Origin: a virus
Virus record (IMG/VR): IMGVR_UViG_3300044591_001286
Coordinates: 1 to 35,151 of that record
DNA length: 35,151 bases
Direction: 5' to 3' (one strand)
Each line of letters opens with the position of its first letter. The first letter of the stretch is position 1. The position numbers were made by a program, and so were the translations under genes. Below, one piece after another: positions 1 to 9,717 of the stretch. A model generated the notes under the pieces. That model was not told the origin of the DNA. It saw nothing but the letters and a program-made list of their open reading frames with translations, and did no database searches.

Positions 1-440
1 ATAGTTCTATTATCAGATAAAGATAAACAATATTTAGTATGATTAAATAAATAATTAAAATTATTTTGCAGAACTATGAGGCCATTTATTATTTTAGCCT
101 TATTGGAGGAATCGAAGGTTGGTAGTAGTTTAATTTTTTCTTCATTGATAATTATAGAATAATCTGTTGTGATATTTTTATTAATAGGTAATCCCGGAAC
201 TATATAAAAATAGTAGTATTCTTTATTATATAAAATAATAGAACCGCTATCTAAGCCCACCTTTTGTTTAATATTTTTTTTACTATTGATAACTAATTCA
301 ATAGTATCTGATGGACTAATATTAATATTATACTGATCTTTAGGAATCAATATAGTATTATATATATTGTATATTGGTATATATACTGGTGGATTAAGAT
401 GAGAATAATCCTTCGTTGTCCTGTACGAAATATCTATCAT
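1..440 (-). CDS. Partial tail-region protein, C-terminus beyond window edge
   Basis: An open frame starts at ATG 440-438 and runs without a stop to base 1, giving the first 146 residues of a longer protein. Its start overlaps the stop of the upstream 582-residue gene in an ATGA, a translational-coupling arrangement common in this genome. The visible part begins MIDISYRTTK and is rich in Ile, Asn, Tyr and Lys, with alternating hydrophobic residues suggesting beta structure. I see no recognisable domain, signal peptide or membrane segment. Position downstream of the tape measure and another tail-tip candidate suggests a baseplate, tail-tip or fibre-attachment component; that is inference from gene order only. 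Confidence 0.7.
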   Translation of the reverse strand, partial: MIDISYRTTKDYSHLNPPVYIPIYNIYNTILIPKDQYNINISPSDTIELVINSKKNIKQKVGLDSGSIILYNKEYYYFYIVPGLPINKNITTDYSIIINEEKIKLLPTFDSSNKAKIINGLIVLQNNFNYLFNHTKYCLSLSDNRT

Positions 441-2185
441 GGGCAAGATGGTTTTACATAACTCCTTGATAATTTATAAGTAGAATTTCCTATTGTCTCA
501 ACATCATTAACTTTGAACCAACAATTAATATCCACTCCCTCTTCAACTATTAATTTTTCTAATTCTTTTTCTGCACAATCTCTCAATCTACTCACTGTTT
601 CTTGTTTAATATTAGCACTACAATTTTTACGATTTAAAATAGCATCAATAGTAATATCATATTTTTCAGGAGATACGCAGCATAGATTCTGTATTAGTGC
701 TCCTTTACTGCCTCTACCAGGGATAATAATTTCAACAATATTATCGTGTGGTTTATCATGAGTAATAGAAACATCTAATTTTGTTGCTCCTGCGACCTCA
801 CAATTAGGAGCATTAGATAATACGAATGAGAATGTTATTTCCCCAGAAGATAAGTTGCGTCCAATCTGAGAACTAATAATTCTCATAGAGCATAATTCTG
901 GAGGTGGTGGAGTTGCTGTTGTTGGTGTGCAAACTTCATTACTTGAACTGTATGGACAATCGTCTTCTATGTATCCGTTAGGATATGGCTCTTGACCAGA
1001 ATAACAACTGGCTATTTCATTTAATATATCTGGATTATTAATTTTACTTAAAAAATCTTCAGCAAAATCCATTTTTCTATTGAACTCACAACTTAAATCA
1101 TCAAAACCAGTAGACGAGAGCTGAATAATTTCATCAAAATTATTATCAACAAGACCATTTATAGTACCATTGATTGTAATAGTTTCTTCATCGGTAGTTA
1201 ATTGATGATCGATATTTAATGATGTAAATACATCAGGATTTAAACATCCACTTGGTCTATAAATAATTTCTCCACTAATATTTATACTATTCTCTGGTGG
1301 ATTTATTTCTATAGTTCTAAAATCCATATAAGAATTACCACCAACGTATTGAGCAAATGCTGGTATTATTTCTTGTGTTGGTGGGTCGTCATAAGAATTC
1401 ATATCAAATAATGACCCAGATCCTAAATCAGCAAGATCTTTTAATCTTTTGCGTAGATATTTTTCGGCAGCCTCTAGTCCATACACTCCTGTTGGTGGCG
1501 TGGCTTCTGTTTCTTCATTACAAACACATTCAGAATCATTATTAGATGAACCTATACCAGCAACACTAATATTAAAATTTACTTTTATATGCCTATTACC
1601 AAATCCATCTATATCTTCTGGATACGAACATGGAGCTCCCCAATTATAAGTATCATCATTTATACTCCACGATATTTGTTCAGATAATTGTTTTAAATTA
1701 AAATCATCTTCTTCATCTGTACTGTCATCTGGTATAACAATTCTATCATCTGTTAATACGGAATTTGAGTATAGTTCTATTTCTATAGAATAGGGAGCGA
1801 TATTAACCCATGTTGGTTGATTACCTTCACTAGCAGAAACACTAATAATTTTACCATATCCATTAATTAAACCAGATGAGCATTTAATAACTACGCAAAC
1901 ACATCCTTTTAATTGACCAAGTTCTAATATATCTTTTAATCCTGTGCCAGCACCTTCACCATCAACAACTCCATTAAAACTGCTACCAACAGCAGTTCCA
2001 TTTAGTGTTACTTTTAAAACACCACCAATAGTCTTATCTCCACTTTTATACTTTTCTAAATTAAGATTAACAAATGGTGCTGGTATTAATTGTTTAGTTC
2101 CAACGACAACACTAGCTCCTACATCTGGAGGTCCACCACCATTAAAAATAGTTGAAACATCACATGTTGAATTGATAATTGGCAT
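437..2185 (-). CDS. Probable tail-tip/distal tail structural protein (unrecognised family)
   Basis: A 582-residue protein encoded directly after the tape measure (12 nt gap), with a good ribosome site (AGGAG about 7 nt before ATG 2185). No family is recognised with certainty. The N-terminal 150 residues are beta-rich (VVVIKC, WVNIAPYSIEIELY) and read like a phage structural domain. The middle holds a second beta-rich block, and the C-terminal third (about 430-582) a third. The protein is unusually rich in cysteine for a virion protein, with CVCVV, CVC and LCCVS clusters, a low-complexity TPTTATPPPP linker near residue 420, and a final Cys-Pro. Gene order fits a distal-tail or tail-hub component. 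Alternatives include a host-binding tip protein. Function is inferred from position. Confidence 0.6.
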   Translation of the reverse strand: MPIINSTCDVSTIFNGGGPPDVGASVVVGTKQLIPAPFVNLNLEKYKSGDKTIGGVLKVTLNGTAVGSSFNGVVDGEGAGTGLKDILELGQLKGCVCVVIKCSSGLINGYGKIISVSASEGNQPTWVNIAPYSIEIELYSNSVLTDDRIVIPDDSTDEEDDFNLKQLSEQISWSINDDTYNWGAPCSYPEDIDGFGNRHIKVNFNISVAGIGSSNNDSECVCNEETEATPPTGVYGLEAAEKYLRKRLKDLADLGSGSLFDMNSYDDPPTQEIIPAFAQYVGGNSYMDFRTIEINPPENSINISGEIIYRPSGCLNPDVFTSLNIDHQLTTDEETITINGTINGLVDNNFDEIIQLSSTGFDDLSCEFNRKMDFAEDFLSKINNPDILNEIASCYSGQEPYPNGYIEDDCPYSSSNEVCTPTTATPPPPELCSMRIISSQIGRNLSSGEITFSFVLSNAPNCEVAGATKLDVSITHDKPHDNIVEIIIPGRGSKGALIQNLCCVSPEKYDITIDAILNRKNCSANIKQETVSRLRDCAEKELEKLIVEEGVDINCWFKVNDVETIGNSTYKLSRSYVKPSCP

Positions 2186-2197
2186 TTATAAGCTCCT

Positions 2198-5100
2198 CTA
2201 AACTATATTCTTTCTATTTCCCCAAGAATTCAAGGTATCATATAACTTATCCTGAATAGTACTCTGTAATTCACCTAATACTTTATTATCCAAATTACCA
2301 GTATTTTCTACTGTTAGTGGAGTATCGAATGTTACATTAACATTGCCAGATGATGTTTGATTTATTTTAATTACACCCTCTGGACCAATACGACTAGCTA
2401 GTGTTTCTACAGCAGTTTTTAATGAATTAGCCACAGGTTCCAAGCTCTTAACAGCAGAGGCTAGTGAGGATATGTTACTATTCTCGCCTGTTATAGCTGT
2501 TGCTAAACTATTTATTGCTCTTAGAGAATCGCCGTTAAGAGATGCTGATGGTATTGTGGCTCCAGCGCGACCTCCACCTCCTTGCGGTGTTGGGGGAGTT
2601 CTTTGTCTTTTTGATGCTTCAACTTCTATATTTCTAAGAAATACATTTAAAAAATTACCTATATCTAAACGATATTTTTCTAAACCTATTTCAGATACAT
2701 TTAATTCTCCTAATTCTTCAACTCTATTTCTAATTAATTGAGTAACATCACTAATAGTTCCGCCAGCACTTAAAATTTTTGCAGCTTCACTACTTAATGT
2801 TCTAATTTGATTAGTATCAAACAATGGCTCTATTGCTGGACCCATACTACTCATTCCACCAGGTCCCCCTGGAGCTAAATATCTGTCTCTTAAGGTTTGT
2901 ATACTTGATAATCTATTAAAGATATTTTCTAATGCTTTTAAACTTTGTCCACTAACAACACCAGTATCTGATAATGCTGGTGTTCTTAATCTGCTAGCCA
3001 AATTTTGCACACTTTCAACAGCTAATATAGCAGCTACGTCGAAATCTGTTTTAAATTTCGTAAAACTAGCAACTATACCTTCTTGTCTGAGATCTATTTC
3101 ATTTTTAAGATCATTGCGCTCCGCATTCTGAGCTTCTCTTGTTTGGGAAAAAATTCCTGTTAAAGTTTGAGCTAGCGCGGTCTCAAATCCTCCACCCTGT
3201 AACCATATCAGTACTCCATTTATCATACTAGCTTCTCTCGCAGATGTTGGTCCGGACATTGGGCCTAATCTTTGAAGAGCGTCACTAATAATTCTTTCTT
3301 GAGCATTTGGTGGAAAAGCTTTTAATAGTGTAGAATCAAGAGCTTCTAATGTTGTTCTAAATCCAGCAGTACCTGATAGTAGAGCTTCAAGATTAGATAA
3401 ATCTCGTTCTTGTTGTAATTGAACTGTTGGATCTAGTGAGCCTTTAAGAAAATCAATAAGAATTTCTCTTTGTGTTTTAAACAAATCTCTTTGTTTAGCA
3501 ATAGCTTCAAATGTCTCGTTAGCTTTATCACTGCTTTCAGCTAATAATTTAATAGCTTGATTTAAAAATCCTATTTGTTTAATAGCTTCTAATCTCTTGG
3601 CAGATTCTTGAGCATCAAGTTGACCAGTAGCTCCTTCTATATCTAGTTTTGAGATTTCTTCTCTTAATGCTTGTCTAGTAGCAATAATAGCACCAACATC
3701 TGTTGTTCCTCTAGGCGATATGGATGGTACATTAGCTCCAAATCCACCACCAGCACCTCTGGTTAATTCTCTAATTTGAGAATCAAAAACATCCAATCTT
3801 TCAGAAAGTGGCACTTCAACATCAAATAATTCTTTTAATTTAATACTAGATTGTTTTTCTAATTGAATTCTTTGTATTGCTGATTGTTTAGCTTGATTTT
3901 CTAGATCTATTAATTTTTTCTGTTCATCAGCAATACTAGATAAAAATTTACCATATGTTTCTAAGCTATTAATAACAAATTGTACACTTTTTTCACCACT
4001 TTGAAATACTTCGCCTAACAATTTGGAAGACCCACCAAGTTCTTTTAATGTTTTTGGAGCATTACTTCCTTGTAATGATCTCTCCAATGATGCTGCAACA
4101 TCGGCTAATACTGCATTTACAACACTCTTATTTTCAGTACTTGTTCCAACAGTAGCTTCTAAAGCTGGTCTTAATATTTTATCCACAGTACCACTAAGAT
4201 CATCTACTCCACCGGCCGCAGATATAGTATTTAATAATACTGTGGCTTGTTCCTCAAGAACTTTAGAGGCTCTAATTTGTCTCGATAAATCATCGCCAAT
4301 ATCAGTTGGAAATTGTGTTAAATTTTGAAATCTTGTTAAAGCATCAACTACTTCTTTATTAGATGATGCTGCTAAATTCTTAAATATTTCTACATCTCTA
4401 TTTATTGATCCGGTTCTATCTAATTGAGGTTCTCCTCTTAGTATAGATGCTTGTCTATTAATATTATCAAATGATACAGATAATGAGCTTAGAGATTTAT
4501 TGTATGATCCTGTTACTTTATTTAGAATATTATCTAAATTTACTAATGAAACTTGTACTTGATTTTGAGCATATACTATTGATCTAGCCGCTAGTACTTC
4601 TTGATTTTTAGCTGCTGCAAATGATTTAGAGTAGGAATTTAGAGTTTCTTGTAGTCCTGCTGAAGCCATTCTATTATATTCTGCTTCTGCTTGTTGTCTA
4701 TTCATTCCAGCTTTTTCTACCAAATATGATATTGCATCTTCACGCATAGCTAATTTTTCTGTTTCAGATACAATTCTTTCGAATGTTGCTAATAAATCAT
4801 TTGCTCCAGTGCGTCTAAGTTCATCAGCTATATCTTGTAAGCCTTGATTTTCACCAACAGGAATACCAGCGGCTGCTAATGGAGCAATCGCTCGTGTTCT
4901 GAATCTTAGATCTAAATTACTAAATCTGTCTCTAGCGAGTCTTTCTCTGATAAATTCTTGAGGATTATTTTGACCTCTAGATTCGGCAACTATTCTATTA
5001 AATTTTGGTAAGATATTTTCTATAAAATTTCGATTACTTAAACTATAATCTTTACTATTTTTTACAGTTTCATCCAGAGCTTTATTTAATCTATCAAACT

Positions 5101-8100
5101 GTTCCGTACTACTTTTTAATCTACTATTCCATGCTGAGTATATCGATATACCAACACTAACAGTAGTTAATAATAATCCTAAAGGATTAATAAGACCACT
5201 TAATCCAGCTAATAATCTAGTTCCTACAGACACAGCAGCCGCTCCAGTAACAAATGCTCCGGCCGCGCGAGAAGCAGCTACAGTAGCAGCAGCCTGATTA
5301 GAAGCATTAGTTAATGCTGTTATAGCTGTTATTGATGTTAAAAGTGTCAAAGTAATATCACTAACCGTTTTACCAAAAATATTTAAATTCTCTAATCTAT
5401 CAACATTATCTTTTGTTGATCTAATAGAAAAATCTAATTCATTAAATGATTGTTGCAATTTAGATGCTGCTTCCAATCTTAATTCTTCTGTTGGAGCATT
5501 AGTTATATCTTCCAAATTTTTACTAAATTTATTAATTGATTTACTATTTTCTAGTAAAGCTTTTTCTAATGCTTTAGCAGTAGTATCTGTTACTCCTCCG
5601 CCTATAGCTCCTCCTATACCTCCAAGAGCTTGTCCAAAAGCAACTCTTCTATCACTAGCGCCAACTGCTCTTAATCCTAAACCAGCACTTAGTGTTAAAC
5701 TACTAGCCTCTCTAATAGCTCCACCAATTGCAGTTCCAAATTGTCCAACACTACCTTCTAGATTACCAAAAGATTCTGCTAATCTTTGTACTTGCGGCAA
5801 TAGTATACCAGACAATGCTGCTACTATAGCGGCTGGATCACTAAATACTCCTCCACCAACAGCGAATCTTTGTGGTCCAACTGAACCCCCCTTATTGAAT
5901 CCTTTTACTTTATTCATTCTATTTAAAGTACCATATCCAATTCTTTGTGCAGATTCTCTGCTGAATACAAATTCGCCAGGAGTTAATAGTGCCGGAACCG
6001 TGTCCTCTGAGCTAACACCTCCACCTGTTGCATATTTAGCCATAGAAGCTAGTGGAGAGTCAAAAAATCTTCCTATTTGTTTTAGATAATCTGTAATACC
6101 TTTGCCAGGACTTCCAATTGTTCTAGTCACATCTGTTGGAATATCAGAACGTATACCAAATATATCAGCAGCGGATCCTAATCCGGATGGGAAATCTATT
6201 GATTTTGTTTTTTCATCTTTTTCAACATACGGAGCACCTAATAGGGATATTGCTCCTTCTAAAGCAGCGCCTATAACATTTGATATTCCAGCATTTTGCA
6301 ATCTTTTACTAATTTCAGCAGGATCGGATACTACTGAAGCTTTTGCTTTTGAACCAAGAGTCTGCGCTATATTTTGAACAGAATTTGAGAAATCTCGTGA
6401 GATTAATTGTTCTAGGGCTTGTGCCTCTTGTTGTTGAATTTTAGCACTATTACTTAATGCTCCAGCAAAAATTTGAACCGGTATGCCTTTATCTGTTTCT
6501 CTAACACTTTCTAAGCCAACAAATGATGGAGGTAATTCTCCTGACCATTTGTCCTGAGCACTCGTACCAAATCTCAATCCTGCTAAACCGAATTTAAAAA
6601 CTTTACCAGAATCGATAAGATCTTGTTTTTTCTTATTGATTTCATCTTGTTTTTGTGTTTTCGCAACCGATGTGGATACTAGTACTTTATTTATTTTATT
6701 TTGAGCTAATTGTAAATCATCAATTGGTAAGCCACCTGTTTGTTTTGGCAATCCAGAAGTTTTAAGAGATCTAACTGTAACATTACCGCTTGGTCCTTCT
6801 ATATAAGTTCCTTTAAATTTAGATCCAAAAATTTCTTGTAATATTTTACCAATTTGTTCTTTATCTGATAAAGATTCTACTCCACTTGGAGATCCACCTT
6901 GATATTTTCTAACAAATCCACCACTATTCATTTTAGCAAGATTATCTATTCCAATTGCTTCTACAGCTCTTTTGCGTAAAACAAATTCGCCAGGAGTAAG
7001 ATTTGCTCTTACCGAATCAGTATTGCCTGATCCTGGAACTAAACCTCCAGTAGCAAAACCTCTTGCTGGTCGATTTAATAATAAACTATTAGTATTTACT
7101 ATATTTTGATTAAGTGCTAATATACTACTATTAAGAGTAGCTATAGTTGTGTTTAATGTATTATTAGCTGTTGTATTTAAAGCTAATGCTGATGTTAATG
7201 GTTGATTACCTGGACCTCCGCCGCCAGTTCCACCAGACGGCCCTGGAGCACCACCAACTCCTCCAGCGCCTCCTCCACCACCTCTATTAAAAGCCAAGCC
7301 GAATCCGCTACTAAATTGACTAATACTACTACCAATTTTTATAGCACTAAATGTTAATAGTAATGGAAGCAATGGTTTTAGTATGCGTCCCAAATCGATA
7401 AAAGCATTGGTTAAAAATAATGTCGAATTTACGAAAACTTGAAACGAAGAACTATCTCCGATTTCACGCACCAATGCCAAGAAATTTTCTCGTGTTTTGG
7501 CAAATTGAACAGCCAAACTTTGTTGAGCAGTAATGACATCCCTGGTTAGAGATCCTGATCCTTTTTGAGCAACATTTAATGCGTCTTGAGCAACAGAGAA
7601 TTGTTGAATAAGGGGAATAACTTTACCAATTTGACGGAAACCACCAAGCTCTTCAGAAATTCTAGCAAAGTCTGCGCTTCTCGGATCAATTCTATTTAAT
7701 CCTTCACTTAATCGTCTTACAGCTTCATAAGGACCAACGAATTTACCTTCTAAATCTCTAAGCTCAACACCATATTGTTTTAATAGTTCAATAGTGGAGC
7801 TTCTTTGAATACGAGTAAAAATAGTTCTAAGACCAGTAGCAATAGTTTCTGCACTTTCACGAGTGGTTTGACGAATACTAGTAAAAATAGCAATAAACTC
7901 ATTTAGAGCATCTGTTCCTTCGCTAACACCTCTACTAGCGCTAGCAAACACACCACCGGTTCTTTGAATAGCGGCAATAATATCTCCAGATTCAACAGCA
8001 AATGCAGCAGCAACGGCATTGATACTGCCTAATGCGGACTCTAGTTGTGATGTTTGTAGACCGAACTGTCTAATAGCTGCAATAGCACCTTCTGTGGTAT

Positions 8101-8809
8101 CGGTTATATTTTCGAATGATGGAGCTAATGATGATTTAGCCAATGCTTCTAATGCAATTTTAGTATCTTCTGCACTAAGACCAGCTTGTGCTAATGTAGA
8201 AGCAACAACGATTAAATCGCTAGATGCAACGCCAATTGTTGTTGATAATCTTGTTATTTCATTAGTGATATTACTAAGATCAGACAATGATTTATCAGTA
8301 ACTTGAGATAATCTCACTACTTCTTTGTTGAAAGCCAAAAATTCTTTATATGCATCCATTACAGCATTAGTTAAGCCATAGATAACAGTGGTCACTGATG
8401 TAAAAGCAGCAAAACGCTTAATAGCTAGACCTGATTGTTTACCAAATTCTTCTACCGCGGTTCTAGCTTGATTTGCTGATTTAGCAGCAGCATTCGTGGC
8501 TTTGGTAACAGCAGCGGTAGAGTTTGCTGCATTTCTACTGGACGCAGCAGCAGTATTAAATGATGCTGATAGTGTTTGCAAAGAGGAGTTGAGACTTCCA
8601 ACGCTTTTTTTAGCACTTTTAGCAGCAGAGTCTAATTTCTTAATTTCTGCTGTTACTTTACTTACGCTTTTTGCTGCGGACGGATCTAATTTAAATTTAA
8701 GTTCGGGTTTAATACTACCAATATCTTTTTTAATTTTAGATATAATTGGTCTTAAATTATATGGACCTTGTAGATTAATTTTAGCTGTTAAATTAAAAGA
8801 TTGTGCCAT
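2198..8809 (-). CDS. Phage tail tape measure protein, TP901-type core
   Basis: At 2,203 residues this is the longest gene here. It scaffolds tail-tube assembly, sets tail length and is ejected on infection. Residues about 160-405 match the TP901 tape-measure core (ITNEITRLSTTIGVASSDL, LGGFRQIGKVIPLIQQF). Two copies of the tape-measure signature ATGG...LTPGEFV occur near residues 585 and 920, the first preceded by a Gly-rich linker (about 505-530). Hydrophobic segments near 460-493 and 1200-1227 could cross or insert into membrane during ejection. The remainder is mostly Ala/Ser/Gln-rich predicted helix, with a conserved-looking C-terminus ending in LYDTLNSWG. Ribosome site AAGGA lies 8 nt before ATG 8809. 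An intrinsic terminator lies just upstream, so its transcription probably depends on read-through. Confidence 0.95.
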   Translation of the reverse strand: MAQSFNLTAKINLQGPYNLRPIISKIKKDIGSIKPELKFKLDPSAAKSVSKVTAEIKKLDSAAKSAKKSVGSLNSSLQTLSASFNTAAASSRNAANSTAAVTKATNAAAKSANQARTAVEEFGKQSGLAIKRFAAFTSVTTVIYGLTNAVMDAYKEFLAFNKEVVRLSQVTDKSLSDLSNITNEITRLSTTIGVASSDLIVVASTLAQAGLSAEDTKIALEALAKSSLAPSFENITDTTEGAIAAIRQFGLQTSQLESALGSINAVAAAFAVESGDIIAAIQRTGGVFASASRGVSEGTDALNEFIAIFTSIRQTTRESAETIATGLRTIFTRIQRSSTIELLKQYGVELRDLEGKFVGPYEAVRRLSEGLNRIDPRSADFARISEELGGFRQIGKVIPLIQQFSVAQDALNVAQKGSGSLTRDVITAQQSLAVQFAKTRENFLALVREIGDSSSFQVFVNSTLFLTNAFIDLGRILKPLLPLLLTFSAIKIGSSISQFSSGFGLAFNRGGGGGAGGVGGAPGPSGGTGGGGPGNQPLTSALALNTTANNTLNTTIATLNSSILALNQNIVNTNSLLLNRPARGFATGGLVPGSGNTDSVRANLTPGEFVLRKRAVEAIGIDNLAKMNSGGFVRKYQGGSPSGVESLSDKEQIGKILQEIFGSKFKGTYIEGPSGNVTVRSLKTSGLPKQTGGLPIDDLQLAQNKINKVLVSTSVAKTQKQDEINKKKQDLIDSGKVFKFGLAGLRFGTSAQDKWSGELPPSFVGLESVRETDKGIPVQIFAGALSNSAKIQQQEAQALEQLISRDFSNSVQNIAQTLGSKAKASVVSDPAEISKRLQNAGISNVIGAALEGAISLLGAPYVEKDEKTKSIDFPSGLGSAADIFGIRSDIPTDVTRTIGSPGKGITDYLKQIGRFFDSPLASMAKYATGGGVSSEDTVPALLTPGEFVFSRESAQRIGYGTLNRMNKVKGFNKGGSVGPQRFAVGGGVFSDPAAIVAALSGILLPQVQRLAESFGNLEGSVGQFGTAIGGAIREASSLTLSAGLGLRAVGASDRRVAFGQALGGIGGAIGGGVTDTTAKALEKALLENSKSINKFSKNLEDITNAPTEELRLEAASKLQQSFNELDFSIRSTKDNVDRLENLNIFGKTVSDITLTLLTSITAITALTNASNQAAATVAASRAAGAFVTGAAAVSVGTRLLAGLSGLINPLGLLLTTVSVGISIYSAWNSRLKSSTEQFDRLNKALDETVKNSKDYSLSNRNFIENILPKFNRIVAESRGQNNPQEFIRERLARDRFSNLDLRFRTRAIAPLAAAGIPVGENQGLQDIADELRRTGANDLLATFERIVSETEKLAMREDAISYLVEKAGMNRQQAEAEYNRMASAGLQETLNSYSKSFAAAKNQEVLAARSIVYAQNQVQVSLVNLDNILNKVTGSYNKSLSSLSVSFDNINRQASILRGEPQLDRTGSINRDVEIFKNLAASSNKEVVDALTRFQNLTQFPTDIGDDLSRQIRASKVLEEQATVLLNTISAAGGVDDLSGTVDKILRPALEATVGTSTENKSVVNAVLADVAASLERSLQGSNAPKTLKELGGSSKLLGEVFQSGEKSVQFVINSLETYGKFLSSIADEQKKLIDLENQAKQSAIQRIQLEKQSSIKLKELFDVEVPLSERLDVFDSQIRELTRGAGGGFGANVPSISPRGTTDVGAIIATRQALREEISKLDIEGATGQLDAQESAKRLEAIKQIGFLNQAIKLLAESSDKANETFEAIAKQRDLFKTQREILIDFLKGSLDPTVQLQQERDLSNLEALLSGTAGFRTTLEALDSTLLKAFPPNAQERIISDALQRLGPMSGPTSAREASMINGVLIWLQGGGFETALAQTLTGIFSQTREAQNAERNDLKNEIDLRQEGIVASFTKFKTDFDVAAILAVESVQNLASRLRTPALSDTGVVSGQSLKALENIFNRLSSIQTLRDRYLAPGGPGGMSSMGPAIEPLFDTNQIRTLSSEAAKILSAGGTISDVTQLIRNRVEELGELNVSEIGLEKYRLDIGNFLNVFLRNIEVEASKRQRTPPTPQGGGGRAGATIPSASLNGDSLRAINSLATAITGENSNISSLASAVKSLEPVANSLKTAVETLASRIGPEGVIKINQTSSGNVNVTFDTPLTVENTGNLDNKVLGELQSTIQDKLYDTLNSWGNRKNIV

Positions 8810-8823
8810 AAATTAAATCCTTA

Positions 8824-8860
8824 TAAAAAACAAAAATCCCCATAGCAATATCTATGGAGA
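8824..8860 (-). terminator. Intrinsic terminator between chaperone gene and tape measure
   Basis: On the minus strand TCTCCATAG (8860-8852) pairs with CTATGGGGA (8845-8837) around a 6-nt loop, a 9-bp stem with one G-U pair. It is followed by ATTTTTGTTTTTT. It lies after the 274-residue gene (stop 8891) and before the tape-measure ribosome site, so it should reduce tape-measure transcription. I see no clear promoter between it and ATG 8809. Confidence 0.75.
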
Positions 8861-8890
8861 AATTTGTTATTATTAATTAAATCAATAGAT

Positions 8891-9715
8891 TTATGTTGTA
8901 GTTTGTGGTTCTTCATTTTTTGTATTTTCAACTATTGGATTTCCATTATCATCTAGGAACGGCTCAAAATCTACAACAAAGTCTCCGCTTTCATCAACCA
9001 AGTTTCCATCTTTATCTACAAATTTTCCATCCTCATTTATGTATCTGCCATTTTTATCTACTAATCTACCATCTTCATCAATCAATCTACCCTTATCATC
9101 AACAAACTCCAAATTATCATTTACTAATTTATATTTTAGTAAAAATTTATTTTCTGGTAATTTCTTTTCAAAATCACTATCCAATCCATACATTATTGAG
9201 GCTAATTTTTGAGCGGCTGATATTGATACATTATCAGAAGCTCTATTTAAATAGTCCTCATAATTTTTAAAATATCTATTGTTATTATTTTTATACACCA
9301 CACAGCACGAAACAAGATAATTAAAACGAGCATTATCTGCTTGGCCTTCTGCCGTATGAGAGTCTAAATTGGTCTTAACAGAAATCAAATCTCTGAGTTC
9401 ATTTCTTAGTTTTTGAATTTGAACAGCAACAGATTTGGCTGATTTTAATGATATACCGCCTTTGGCCAATTTTCTTTCATTATCCAAAATTTGTTTTTGC
9501 AGTGTTCTGAACTGTATTTCTTTTTTATCATCCCATAATCCTTGTTCTTTTAATAGATCATCGAGCTTTGCTCTGACTATAGATCCTGATTTTACAGCAT
9601 CGGAGAAAGCTTGATTGTATATTTTTTGAGCTTCTCTTTGATCATTAAGAGTTGCTGGTTTTAGGTCTAATTCTATTTCTTTACCATCAACAGTAGTTTT
9701 AAAAGATGTGTCCAT
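8891..9715 (-). CDS. Putative tail assembly chaperone with C-terminal heptapeptide repeats
   Basis: A 274-residue protein immediately upstream of the tape measure, the usual place for the tail assembly chaperone that keeps the tape measure soluble. Residues 1-180 are mostly charged helix. The stretches KIYNQAFSDAVKSG and TAEGQADNARFNYLV resemble phage tail-chaperone proteins I recall from large environmental phages (recollection, not a search). Residues 206-248 form a run of seven-residue repeats (about xDGRLVD), followed by an acidic tail and a polar end. Ribosome site AGGAG precedes ATG 9715, and the upstream gene stops 2 nt away. I found no convincing slippery site for the frameshifting often used by such genes. 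Confidence 0.6.
   Translation of the reverse strand: MDTSFKTTVDGKEIELDLKPATLNDQREAQKIYNQAFSDAVKSGSIVRAKLDDLLKEQGLWDDKKEIQFRTLQKQILDNERKLAKGGISLKSAKSVAVQIQKLRNELRDLISVKTNLDSHTAEGQADNARFNYLVSCCVVYKNNNNRYFKNYEDYLNRASDNVSISAAQKLASIMYGLDSDFEKKLPENKFLLKYKLVNDNLEFVDDKGRLIDEDGRLVDKNGRYINEDGKFVDKDGNLVDESGDFVVDFEPFLDDNGNPIVENTKNEEPQTTT
8972..9100 (-). repeat. 21-bp degenerate repeats encoding xDGRLVD heptapeptides
   Basis: Six tandem units encode residues 206-248 of the preceding protein: DDKGRLID, EDGRLVD, KNGRYIN, EDGKFVD, KDGNLVD, ESGDFVVD. Each unit has a central D/N-G turn and an aliphatic/aromatic pair, a pattern suggesting a short beta-solenoid or repeated hairpins. Codons vary between units, so the repeat is kept at protein rather than DNA level. 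Confidence 0.85.
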
Positions 9716-9717
9716 TA

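Noticed and set aside
1279-1286. TATAAATA on the minus strand within the 582-residue gene (also at 13481-13488)
   Set aside because: Lies deep inside coding sequence with no gene starting nearby; expected by chance in AT-rich DNA, and used here as a caution against over-calling late promoters.
8019-8816. Plus-strand open frames opposite the tape measure
   Set aside because: Ala/Ser-rich antisense of a helical protein, no ribosome sites, and the sense gene is certain.
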